Notes: generated by a model from the letters alone, not told the origin. Positions 1-6,178 are shown, counted from the first letter of the stretch. The stretch is 6,197 bases of DNA from an uncultured Verrucomicrobiota bacterium (GCA_913050205.1 CAJXAU010000106.1:1-6197); one strand, 5' to 3'. Program-made: numbers and translations.

Positions 1-446
1 CGACTGCCGTCGGCGGTATGGATGCCAAAATTCGGGCCGCCAAAATGACCGCACGTACCGGCATCCCGCTGGTCATCGCTTCCGGCAAAAAGAAACGGGC
101 CATAGCCAACGTAATAGATGGAAGGGAGGAGGGAACATTTTTCGTACCCCGGGCAGGCAAACTCAAAGGGCGCAAACGCTGGATTGCCTTTTTCCATCAT
201 CCAAAGGGATCGCTATGGGTGGACGACGGTGCCCGCAACGCACTTCGAGACAAGGGCAAAAGTTTGCTGCCTCCCGGCGTTTCGCAGTGTATCGGAGAGT
301 TTGCCAAGGGCGACGTCGTGCGTATTTGCGACCTGCAAGGCACAGAGTTTTCGCGGGGTATCAGCCGATTCGACGCCGATGAAATCCGCGCCCGGAAATT
401 GAAAGGCGTGGAAATCGTCCATCGCGACGATCTCGTCATCCTCTAA
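1..446 (+). CDS. proB: Glutamate 5-kinase, C-terminal part (5' end outside window)
   Basis: Glutamate 5-kinase phosphorylates L-glutamate with ATP, the first step of proline synthesis in the cytoplasm. Only the last 147 or so codons are present. The reading frame is open from base 3 and enters as T-A-V-G-G-M-D-A-K-I, matching the GTGGM-x-x-K loop near the end of the amino-acid kinase domain, followed by G-I-P-L-V-I-A-S-G and G-T-F-F. From about R-K-R-W-I onward it is a PUA domain, with S-L-L-P-P-G-V, G-D-V-V-R-I-C-D and a closing H-R-D-D-L-V-I-L, all typical of ProB. The ATG at 18 is an internal methionine, not the start. Compared with my memory of E. coli ProB, the stretch between S-R-F-D-A-D and H-R-D-D is about 14 residues shorter and lacks the usual I-x-x-x-L-G-Y segment. 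The stop is one base before mazG. Confidence 0.93.
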   Translation, partial: TAVGGMDAKIRAAKMTARTGIPLVIASGKKKRAIANVIDGREEGTFFVPRAGKLKGRKRWIAFFHHPKGSLWVDDGARNALRDKGKSLLPPGVSQCIGEFAKGDVVRICDLQGTEFSRGISRFDADEIRARKLKGVEIVHRDDLVIL

Positions 447-447
447 C

Positions 448-1134
448 ATGGCCGCCAAACGCAAACCCAAAAAACGCAAACCAGCGATCGACGAACTGGT
501 CGAGGTGATGGCCCGGCTTCGTGGCCCCGGCGGTTGCCCGTGGGACCGTGAGCAGGATCACAAGTCCATCCGCTTTCACGCCGTCGAGGAGGTGTATGAA
601 TTGATCGATGCGATCGAAGCCGAGGACGACCACGAGATGCTCGAGGAATGCGGCGACCTGCTGTTGCAGGTGGTCTTCCACTGCCAACTTGCGAAGGAAC
701 GGAAGGCGTTTGATTTTGAGAAGGCGGCCCGGACGATCACCGACAAGCTCATCCGCCGCCACCCGCATGTTTTCGGAGACTCCGACGCCGACAACGTCGA
801 TGCCGTATGGGCTCAGTGGGAGAAAATCAAGCGTGAGGAAAAACAGGGCACGAAACACGAACGCCCCTCCGTGCTGGATGGCATCCCGCGCCATCTGCCC
901 TCGCTGCAGCGCACCGAGAAACTCGTCAAGAAAGCGCGCAAAAACAAACTTGCGGACAAGCCGTTGGCCAAGCCGGCCAAGCAACGATACACCAAGGCCA
1001 CCCTCGCCCGGGAGTTGTTCGCACTCGCCGAATACGCCCAACGCAAAGGCTGGCAACCGGAAGCCCTCCTCCGCGCCGAAACCAACCGACAGGAAAAAGT
1101 CCTCCGCAAAAAGGAAACCCGCTTGGCCAAGTAG
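448..1134 (+). CDS. mazG: MazG-family nucleoside triphosphate pyrophosphohydrolase
   Basis: MazG hydrolyses (d)NTPs to the monophosphate and pyrophosphate in the cytoplasm and is linked to nucleotide-pool cleaning and ppGpp control. The 228-residue product has the family hallmarks: G-C-P-W-D at residues 29-33, the metal-binding E47-E48-x-x-E51 and E67-x-x-D70, then R-R-H-P-H-V-F-G at 103-110 and W-E-K-I-K at 124-128. E. coli MazG has about 263 residues with two MazG repeats. Here the second repeat is cut down: after L-P-S-L-Q-R-T-E-K (150-158) comes a Lys/Ala/Pro-rich stretch (160-184), and the second acidic EExxE helix is absent. Catalysis should therefore rest on the N-terminal repeat. The ATG at 448 follows the proB stop by one base with no clear Shine-Dalgarno sequence, suggesting translational coupling. 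Two copies of the CTTGGCCAAG-type palindrome lie in its 3' part, one running into the stop codon. Confidence 0.93.
   Translation: MAAKRKPKKRKPAIDELVEVMARLRGPGGCPWDREQDHKSIRFHAVEEVYELIDAIEAEDDHEMLEECGDLLLQVVFHCQLAKERKAFDFEKAARTITDKLIRRHPHVFGDSDADNVDAVWAQWEKIKREEKQGTKHERPSVLDGIPRHLPSLQRTEKLVKKARKNKLADKPLAKPAKQRYTKATLARELFALAEYAQRKGWQPEALLRAETNRQEKVLRKKETRLAK
963..972. repeat. Palindrome copy, 9/10 (GTTGGCCAAG)
   Basis: One mismatch to CTTGGCCAAG. It lies in mazG, reads Leu-Ala-Lys (K-P-L-A-K-P-A-K), and falls in the Lys-rich stretch that replaces the second MazG acidic helix. A further partial match, GGCCAAGC, follows at 974-981. Confidence 0.65.
1122..1131. repeat. Palindrome copy CTTGGCCAAG at mazG 3' end
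   Basis: Perfect 10-base palindrome. It encodes the last three residues, Leu-Ala-Lys, of mazG, with the TAG stop directly after it. Confidence 0.85.
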
Positions 1135-1139
1135 CCAGC

Positions 1140-1159
1140 TTCAACCCCGAGCGGGTGAA
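1140..1159 (+). other. Small hairpin just after mazG stop
   Basis: TTCA(A)CCC at 1140-1147 can pair with GGGTGAA at 1153-1159, leaving one bulged A and a five-base loop. It begins five bases after the mazG stop. No run of T follows (ACAAAACTACT instead), so it is not a convincing intrinsic terminator. It could be a weak transcript-end stabiliser or chance. Confidence 0.25.
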
Positions 1160-1188
1160 ACAAAACTACTTGATCCATACAAGTTATC

Positions 1189-1193
1189 GGAGG
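1189..1193 (+). promoter_or_regulatory. Ribosome-binding site for the GTG start at 1208
   Basis: GGAGG lies 14 bases upstream of the in-frame GTG at 1208. The gap is longer than the usual 5-9 bases, but this is the only strong Shine-Dalgarno match in the 73-base space after mazG. It supports GTG 1208 because no in-frame ATG exists between the mazG stop and the serine-hydrolase domain, and the residues after this GTG form a signal peptide. Confidence 0.5.
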
Positions 1194-1207
1194 ACGTTCG
1201 CTTCACC

Positions 1208-3847
1208 GTGAATTCCATATTCAGTGCATGGTTCGCAATCGTCTTTGTTTTGGCTTCGACTGCGCTTGGCCAAGCGCTGCCGACTGCGGAGCCGCGGGAG
1301 GTGGGCTTGTCGGCTGGGGGGATTTCGAAGATTGAACCCTTCGTGCAGCGTTACATCGACGAGCGCCGCCTAGCCGGGGCGGTGACGATCGTGGCGAAGA
1401 GCGGCAAGGTCGTCCACTTTTCCGCCCAGGGGATGCAGGACATCGCTGCCGAAAAACCGATGCGGAAGGACACGTTGTTTCGCATTTACTCGATGACCAA
1501 GGCGATTGCCAGCGTGGCGGCGATGGTGTTGGTGGAGGAGGGCAAACTCGGACTGGATGACCCGGTTGCCAAGTACATCCCGGCTGCCGGCCGAATGAAA
1601 TTTCAAGGCAAGTCCCAATCCCGTCAGATGACGGTGCGCGACTTGTTGCGACACACAGCCGGTTTTTCCAACAATGTAACGGTAGACAGCGCGTTTCGGA
1701 AAGCAGGCTTGCCTCCACTCCATGAAAGCACGCTCGAGGAAATAATGAACCGGCTCGACGCCGTGCCGCTGAGGTATCAACCCGGCACGGACTGGCACTA
1801 CAGTTTCGGCACAGAGGTGTTGGCGCGGGTGATCGAGGTGGCGTCAGGCCAGACACTCGATGTCTGCATCGAGGAAAAAGTCTGCAAACCACTTGGCATG
1901 GTCGATACGGCGTTTTTTGTTCCAGAGGAAAAACGGCATCGGCTGGCGGAAGTATATGGCCGCAACCTGCAGGTGGTGGCCGCGCCTCAACCCGGCACGA
2001 GAGGCGCGTACACGTTCGACAAACTACCCAAATTTCTTTCCGCCGGAGGTGGCCTTGTATCCACGGCGACAGACTACATGCGATTCTGCCTCATGCTCTC
2101 GAACAACGGTGTGCTGGACGGGAAACGATTTTTGAAAAGGGAAACCGTCGAGGCGATGATTCGCAATCAACTACCAGAGGGTGTTGGCGAAATAGACAGG
2201 CGCCCTGAGGGGCGCGGTTTTGGTCTGGGCTTCGCCGTGCGCACTCGAAAAATCGATACCGTGCCGTCGTCGATCGGTGAGTATGAGTGGCTTGGCGGCG
2301 CGGGAACGGAGTACTGGTTGTCGCCAAAGGACGAACTCGTGGTTATCACCCTAACGCAGCAAATGCCAATGATCGAGCTTGGCCAAGAGATTAAACCAAT
2401 CGTGTATGGGGCACTGGTCGGTGGCGGCGAAAAGGAATCTGCAGCCAAGTCGATTCCGCGGGATCGATTTCTGCTCCTTGACTCGCGGATCATCGACTCG
2501 ACGACAAATGCAAGGTTGACGCTTGGCTCGGTAAAAAAACACCCGGCCAACCCGTTGTTCGTCGCCGACAAACCGTGGGAACCGCGCTACGACAACATGT
2601 ATCCGAACGTCATTTTCGACGCGGAGGAACAACTCTACAAATGCTGGTACTGCCCGTTCATCATCGACGAGCGAACAACCAAGACACCTCCGGCCAAGCG
2701 TAACCCGACGTCCACCCACTACATGTCGGCCAAGCCGAACAAGCGCGACGAAGCGATCCTTTACGCCACATCCAAGGACGGTGTTCATTGGGAAAAACCA
2801 AAGCTTGGTTTGGTCGAGTTCGGGGGTAACAAGCGAAACAACATTGTCGTGCGCGGCCCGTCCGGAGCCGGTGTGTACAAGGACCCTCACGAGAAAAACC
2901 CGGCGCGGCGTTACAAGGCGTTCTACGCAGCGCAAGTCGGTTACATGCAGTTGATCCGGTTTTCGCCCGACGGACTGAACTGGGGACCGGAGATTCGCTG
3001 TCCGGAGATCGCCATCCAAAGCGACTGTCACGCGAACATGGTTTGGTCGCCTGAACTTCAAAAGTACGTTGGCATCGTTCGGCATTACGACCGCTTCCCG
3101 ATCGTCGGCAACCGCAAAATCGCGCGGACTGAAAGCGCGGACGGCCTCAAGTGGACGCGCTCCGAATTAATCATCGAAGGCACGCCGAAAAACCAGATGC
3201 ACGACATGGTGATCTTCCGCGCGGGCGGCGTTTTTCTCGGGCTGCTTGGGGTGATGGATTATCCCTCGGTGAAATCGATGGAGGGTGTGCGACAACAGAT
3301 CGAACTGGCATGGAGTCCCGATTCGTACACGTGGCACCGCGTCCTGCCCGGTACACCACTGATCGCGAACTCCCCGGCGAAGGCCAAAGAATACGGGACA
3401 ATGCCTTACGATTGGGGCGCCATGTTTCCTTCACAGCCGGTGATTCGGGAAAACGAGGTTCAGATTTTTTACGGTGCGAGTGACTGGTATTTTTTTGACT
3501 GGAGAAAATCGGGGCTGGCGCTCGCGACGTTGCGCCCGGACGGCTGGGCCGGCTTCGCGCCTGACGACACAACCAAACACGCCGTTATCACGACGACTCC
3601 GGTCACCCCCACCGGCAGCCAACTCCGTGTATCGGCGGACGTTCAGAACGGCGGTTGGCTAAGGGCTACTGTGCTGGATGCCGAGGGAAAACAACTCGCC
3701 AAAAGTCAGGTGATCACCCGCACTGGCTCCGACGCAATCGTGAATTGGGATCGGAATTTCCAGCTGTCGACTGCCGAGGGTAAGCCGGTTCGACTAAAGT
3801 TCGAGTTCGCGAAGGCCAAGCTCTACTCTTTCAGCTTCGGCAACTGA
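1208..3847 (+). CDS. Exported serine hydrolase (beta-lactamase family) fused to GH32/43-like beta-propeller
   Basis: The 879-residue protein has three parts. Residues 1-23 form a hydrophobic leader ending A-L-G-Q-A, a probable Sec signal peptide, although it has no Lys/Arg at its N end. Residues about 35-405 are a beta-lactamase-family (PF00144) serine hydrolase of the EstB/penicillin-binding-protein-like type: nucleophile motif S95-M-T-K98, H149-T-A-G, Y198-S-F in place of Tyr-x-Asn, and W-L-G-G-A-G-T at 361-367 where many relatives have WGGAAGT. Residues about 418-790 resemble the five-bladed propellers of invertase/arabinanase-type proteins, with four S-x-D-x-x-x-W motifs at 522-528, 586-592, 643-649 and 703-709. 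Residues about 795-879 form a strand-rich end module. The frame runs unbroken through the junction (about 403-418) and the propeller has no leader of its own, so a single exported chain is likely. Substrate unknown; an esterase, transacylase or peptidase acting on a decorated glycan is an inference. An antibiotic-resistance role is not suggested. It converges with the next gene, six bases apart. Confidence 0.82.
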   Translation: MNSIFSAWFAIVFVLASTALGQALPTAEPREVGLSAGGISKIEPFVQRYIDERRLAGAVTIVAKSGKVVHFSAQGMQDIAAEKPMRKDTLFRIYSMTKAIASVAAMVLVEEGKLGLDDPVAKYIPAAGRMKFQGKSQSRQMTVRDLLRHTAGFSNNVTVDSAFRKAGLPPLHESTLEEIMNRLDAVPLRYQPGTDWHYSFGTEVLARVIEVASGQTLDVCIEEKVCKPLGMVDTAFFVPEEKRHRLAEVYGRNLQVVAAPQPGTRGAYTFDKLPKFLSAGGGLVSTATDYMRFCLMLSNNGVLDGKRFLKRETVEAMIRNQLPEGVGEIDRRPEGRGFGLGFAVRTRKIDTVPSSIGEYEWLGGAGTEYWLSPKDELVVITLTQQMPMIELGQEIKPIVYGALVGGGEKESAAKSIPRDRFLLLDSRIIDSTTNARLTLGSVKKHPANPLFVADKPWEPRYDNMYPNVIFDAEEQLYKCWYCPFIIDERTTKTPPAKRNPTSTHYMSAKPNKRDEAILYATSKDGVHWEKPKLGLVEFGGNKRNNIVVRGPSGAGVYKDPHEKNPARRYKAFYAAQVGYMQLIRFSPDGLNWGPEIRCPEIAIQSDCHANMVWSPELQKYVGIVRHYDRFPIVGNRKIARTESADGLKWTRSELIIEGTPKNQMHDMVIFRAGGVFLGLLGVMDYPSVKSMEGVRQQIELAWSPDSYTWHRVLPGTPLIANSPAKAKEYGTMPYDWGAMFPSQPVIRENEVQIFYGASDWYFFDWRKSGLALATLRPDGWAGFAPDDTTKHAVITTTPVTPTGSQLRVSADVQNGGWLRATVLDAEGKQLAKSQVITRTGSDAIVNWDRNFQLSTAEGKPVRLKFEFAKAKLYSFSFGN
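1262..1277. repeat. Longest palindrome copy GCGCTTGGCCAAGCGC
   Basis: A perfect 16-base palindrome and the fullest form in the window. It lies at the end of the signal-peptide region of the propeller fusion, reading A-L-G-Q-A where signal peptidase would be expected to cut. Confidence 0.9.
2378..2387. repeat. Palindrome copy CTTGGCCAAG near domain junction
   Basis: Perfect 10-base copy reading Leu-Gly-Gln (I-E-L-G-Q-E-I), at the end of the serine-hydrolase domain about 45 bases before the linker to the propeller. Confidence 0.85.
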
Positions 3848-3853
3848 ACACGC

Positions 3854-6178
3854 TCAGTCGTAGAGCAAAAAACCAGCGCGACGTTTTTTGAACTTGGCCA
3901 AGCGCGGCTGCCAAGCGGCCTCGATCTGGGCGAGGGTTTTGCCTTGGCCAAGCGCCTCAATGGTCGGCGGATGGCAGAGCAAGCGGCCCACCTTGGCCAA
4001 GGGGAATTTCTTCGGATACATCGCGTGCAGCACACGAGCGATGTCGATGCCAAGCGTGACCGGTTTCAATGCCTCCCGGTCGGTGATGATGATGTTTACG
4101 CCGCCACACGGCTCGTCTTTGTGCACGCTATAGTCCGGCGTGAAGCGCACCGGCACAAAGGACACTCCCGCTTGGCCAAGCGCGTTCAATCGCCTGGCCA
4201 GGCGCACGTCGTCGATGTACGGAGCGCCGATCACCTCGAACGGCGTGTCTGTCCCGCGGCCGACGGACATCGCGGTTTCCAGCAAACCGATACCCGGATA
4301 GAGCATCGCCTGCGTGAGGTTTCGCATGTTGGGCGACGGGTTTGTCCACGGCTGACCGGTCGTGTCGAACACCTGTCCCCGCGACCAGTTCTCGATTTTG
4401 ACAACCTGCAGATTTGCGTTGTAGCCGCGCTCGCTGTTGAACATCCGTGCCAGTTCGCCGACGGTCATCCCGTGCCGGATCGGGATGTCGTGGAACGCGA
4501 TGAAATCGGTCGGGCCCAGCCGCACCGGCCCCTCGACCGCCGTGGCGCCGATTGGGTTCACGCGATCAAGCACGATGAATTTCACCCCGGCCTCGGCGGC
4601 GGCTTCCATCGCCAAACCCATCGTCGAAATGTAGGTGTAAAATCGGCAGCCAATATCCTGGATGTCGAAGATGAGTGCGTCCAACCCGGCGAGCTGCCCC
4701 TGCAACGGCTTGCGCGTCTCGCCGTACAGGCTGAAGATTTTCAGGCCGCTTTTCGTATCGGTGCTGTCACCGACCTTTTCATCGAGCTCGCCGTACAGCC
4801 CGTGTTCGGGACTAAAAAGAGCCTTGAGCTGTACCCGCTCCGACTTGAGCAGAAAATCGAGTGTCGACCTGCGTTCTCGATCGTGGCCGGTGTGGTTGGT
4901 GATCAAACCGATGCGGCTACCCTTTGGCAATAGCTCGGGGCGCATTCGCAGCACGTCCGCGCCATTGAGAACGGATTGTCGCGCCGTCAACTCAGGTGGG
5001 GCCGCGCTGCCAGTCGAAAAACCATGCAACGCCTCGGCGGCAAGCGTGGCCACCGTGCGCCTCAGCGCGATGACGTTCCCCCGGCCATCGGGATGCGTGC
5101 GACTGGTCATCAGGATCACCGAGGTGCCGGTGGCGGGGTCAATCCACAACGAACAGCCGGTCCAGCCGGTGTGCCCGTAGCTGCCCACCTCGAAATGATT
5201 GCCACGCGGACTCGAGTACGGCGAAGCGATGTCCCAACCGAGGCCGCGCTTGATTTTCATCGGCGGTTTTGTGTGGGACGCAGTCATCCACTTGACAGTC
5301 TCCTTTTTAAAAACACGCCGCCCATCCAGCGAACCGTCATTGAGCATCATGTTTGCGAAACGGCCAAGGTCTGCCGCGGTGGTGAACAAGCCTGCGTGAC
5401 CGGCCACGCCGCCCATCCGGCGGGCCGTGGGATCGTGGACTTCCCCGTGAAGAATCACCTCGCCGACCTGTTCCGTGGGGGCGACGCGCGAGCGCTTGGC
5501 CAACGGCGGGAGGAACCCGGTGTCGTTCATGCCCAGCGGCTGGAAGATATTCTTGGAGACAAACAAGTCGAGCCGTTCACCGGAGACGAGCCGGACAATC
5601 TCACCCAGTAAAATGAAGTTGATGTCGCTGTAAATGAACTTGTTGTCCGGCTGCTCGGTGAGTGATTCCGCCTTGGCCTTCTCAATCGCCGACGCGACAC
5701 CGGACCATTCCGGCCTAAGCGAGAGCCCCGGACGCAGGCCGGAGGTATGCGTCAGCAAATGCCGAATCGTAACCGCGCCCTTGCCGTTTTTCTTGAAGCC
5801 GGGAATCCATTTTTCAACCCGATCGTCGAGGCCCAGTTTTCCCTGCTCGATCAGCAGGGCGATGGCCGGTGCCGTGGCGATCACCTTTGTCAATGACGCG
5901 GCGTCAAAAATCGTGTCGGCTGTCATCGGCGATCGCTCCGGCTTGGCCGCCTTGTCGCCAAACGTCTTCTGGTAGACCGCTCTGCCACTCTCGATTCGCA
6001 CGACAGCGCCGGGCGCTTTTCCGGCGGCGATCGCCTGCCCGATGGCGGAGTCGATCTCCTCGAGCTTGGCCAAGCGGAACACCGAAGAAAGCGACACCGG
6101 CTTGGTCGGGGGCGGAGTTGGCGGCGTTTGGCAGCCGACCAGAGCCAAACTGAGGACGATGAGAACGGAACGATTCAT
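3854..6178 (-). CDS. Lipoprotein: serine hydrolase (AmiE-like) fused to NamZ/DUF1343 exo-N-acetylmuramidase
   Basis: The 774-residue product starts M-N-R-S-V-L-I and has a lipobox L-V-G-C with Cys16 and Gln at +2, so it should be an outer-membrane lipoprotein facing the periplasm or cell surface. A Pro/Thr-rich tether follows. Residues about 38-385 are a beta-lactamase-family (PF00144) serine hydrolase with S95-L-T-K98, H144-T-S-G-L, Y183-S-D and H336-T-G-W-T-G. Residues about 400-774 match DUF1343/NamZ (CAZy GH171), exo-beta-N-acetylmuramidases that release MurNAc from glycan ends: S456-P-E-H-G460, D-I-Q-D-I-G, N-P-I-G...V-E-G-P, I-R-H-G-M-T-V-G-E-L-A, S-P-N-M and G-R-G-T-D-T-P-F-E-V-I-G-A-P. 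In B. subtilis amiE (a PF00144 amidase) and namZ are separate neighbours, so this fusion points to coupled muropeptide processing. I chose ATG 6178 because the lipoprotein leader begins there; an in-frame TTG at 6190 would add L-A-K-R, and the frame stays open to the window edge. No clear ribosome-binding site is visible. Confidence 0.88.
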   Translation of the reverse strand: MNRSVLIVLSLALVGCQTPPTPPPTKPVSLSSVFRLAKLEEIDSAIGQAIAAGKAPGAVVRIESGRAVYQKTFGDKAAKPERSPMTADTIFDAASLTKVIATAPAIALLIEQGKLGLDDRVEKWIPGFKKNGKGAVTIRHLLTHTSGLRPGLSLRPEWSGVASAIEKAKAESLTEQPDNKFIYSDINFILLGEIVRLVSGERLDLFVSKNIFQPLGMNDTGFLPPLAKRSRVAPTEQVGEVILHGEVHDPTARRMGGVAGHAGLFTTAADLGRFANMMLNDGSLDGRRVFKKETVKWMTASHTKPPMKIKRGLGWDIASPYSSPRGNHFEVGSYGHTGWTGCSLWIDPATGTSVILMTSRTHPDGRGNVIALRRTVATLAAEALHGFSTGSAAPPELTARQSVLNGADVLRMRPELLPKGSRIGLITNHTGHDRERRSTLDFLLKSERVQLKALFSPEHGLYGELDEKVGDSTDTKSGLKIFSLYGETRKPLQGQLAGLDALIFDIQDIGCRFYTYISTMGLAMEAAAEAGVKFIVLDRVNPIGATAVEGPVRLGPTDFIAFHDIPIRHGMTVGELARMFNSERGYNANLQVVKIENWSRGQVFDTTGQPWTNPSPNMRNLTQAMLYPGIGLLETAMSVGRGTDTPFEVIGAPYIDDVRLARRLNALGQAGVSFVPVRFTPDYSVHKDEPCGGVNIIITDREALKPVTLGIDIARVLHAMYPKKFPLAKVGRLLCHPPTIEALGQGKTLAQIEAAWQPRLAKFKKRRAGFLLYD
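3866..3890. repeat. AT-rich inverted repeat at convergent gene ends
   Basis: CAAAAAAC (3866-3873) and GTTTTTTG (3883-3890) are perfect inverted copies around a nine-base loop. They sit inside the last codons of the minus-strand lipoprotein gene, just past the plus-strand stop. Read on the plus strand, the second arm gives six T. An A/T stem is weak, so a terminator role for the plus-strand gene is only possible. Confidence 0.3.
3893..3902. repeat. Palindrome copy CTTGGCCAAG in lipoprotein gene 3' tail
   Basis: Perfect copy followed by CGC. Read on the minus strand as Leu-Ala-Lys (P-R-L-A-K-F-K-K) in the final residues of the NamZ-domain protein. First of four perfect copies within 290 bases. 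Confidence 0.85.
3943..3952. repeat. Palindrome copy CTTGGCCAAG
   Basis: Perfect copy, 50 bases from the previous one, followed by CGC. Minus-strand reading is Leu-Gly-Gln (E-A-L-G-Q-G-K). Confidence 0.85.
3991..4002. repeat. Palindrome copy CCTTGGCCAAGG
   Basis: Perfect core with a symmetrical C/G extension to 12 bases. Its core begins 49 bases after the previous core. Minus-strand reading is Leu-Ala-Lys (F-P-L-A-K-V-G). Confidence 0.85.
4169..4182. repeat. Palindrome copy CGCTTGGCCAAGCG
   Basis: Perfect 14-base palindrome, the second longest copy. Minus-strand reading is Leu-Gly-Gln (N-A-L-G-Q-A-G), in a loop-like part of the NamZ domain. Confidence 0.88.
4191..4204. repeat. Variant palindrome CGCCTGGCCAGGCG
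   Basis: A 14-base perfect palindrome differing from the CGCTTGGCCAAGCG form at two symmetrical positions, so palindromy is kept. It lies eight bases after the 4169-4182 copy and reads Leu-Ala-Arg on the minus strand. It could be a drifted copy that kept its symmetry, or chance. Confidence 0.5.
5492..5504. repeat. Partial palindrome copy GCGCTTGGCCAAC
   Basis: Full left arm and TTGGCCAA core, with the right arm broken after AA. Minus-strand reading is Leu-Ala-Lys (P-P-L-A-K-R-S) in the serine-hydrolase domain of the lipoprotein. Confidence 0.65.
6065..6074. repeat. Palindrome copy CTTGGCCAAG in lipoprotein tether
   Basis: Perfect copy. Minus-strand reading is Leu-Ala-Lys (F-R-L-A-K-L-E), in the short stretch joining the Pro-rich tether to the serine-hydrolase domain. 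Confidence 0.85.

Noticed and set aside
436..1056. 206-codon minus-strand reading frame opposite mazG
   Set aside because: Antisense shadow. The plus strand encodes an intact MazG core.
608..1207. Upstream in-frame extension of the propeller-fusion gene
   Set aside because: The frame is open back to an ATG at 608, but it overlaps mazG in another frame and would encode a low-complexity Arg/Ser/Pro-rich stretch. The GTG at 1208 gives a signal peptide and has a GGAGG upstream.
1160..1207. Sigma-70-like promoter before the propeller-fusion gene
   Set aside because: TTGATC near 1170 could pass as a -35 box, but no suitable -10 box lies about 17 bases downstream.
1208..2430. Antibiotic-resistance beta-lactamase
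   Set aside because: The S-x-x-K nucleophile only places it in the broad PF00144 family. The Tyr-x-Asn and K-T-G motifs are altered and the protein is fused to a propeller, so a resistance label is not supported.
2402..2465. Separate start for the propeller as its own gene
   Set aside because: In-frame GTG codons exist near 2402, but there is no stop before them, no convincing ribosome-binding site and no signal peptide after them.
2351..3085. 244-codon minus-strand reading frame opposite the propeller domain
   Set aside because: Shadow frame in GC-rich coding DNA. The plus strand carries the recognisable repeated S-x-D-x-x-x-W motifs.
3893..4204. CRISPR or tandem repeat array
   Set aside because: Repeat units are only 10-14 bases, spacing is regular for three copies only, the copies are read as protein, and spacers do not look like unique inserts between long direct repeats.
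3944..4933. 329-codon plus-strand reading frame opposite the NamZ domain
   Set aside because: It is an antisense shadow of a gene with strong family motifs, and its His/Arg/Val-rich product resembles no family I know.
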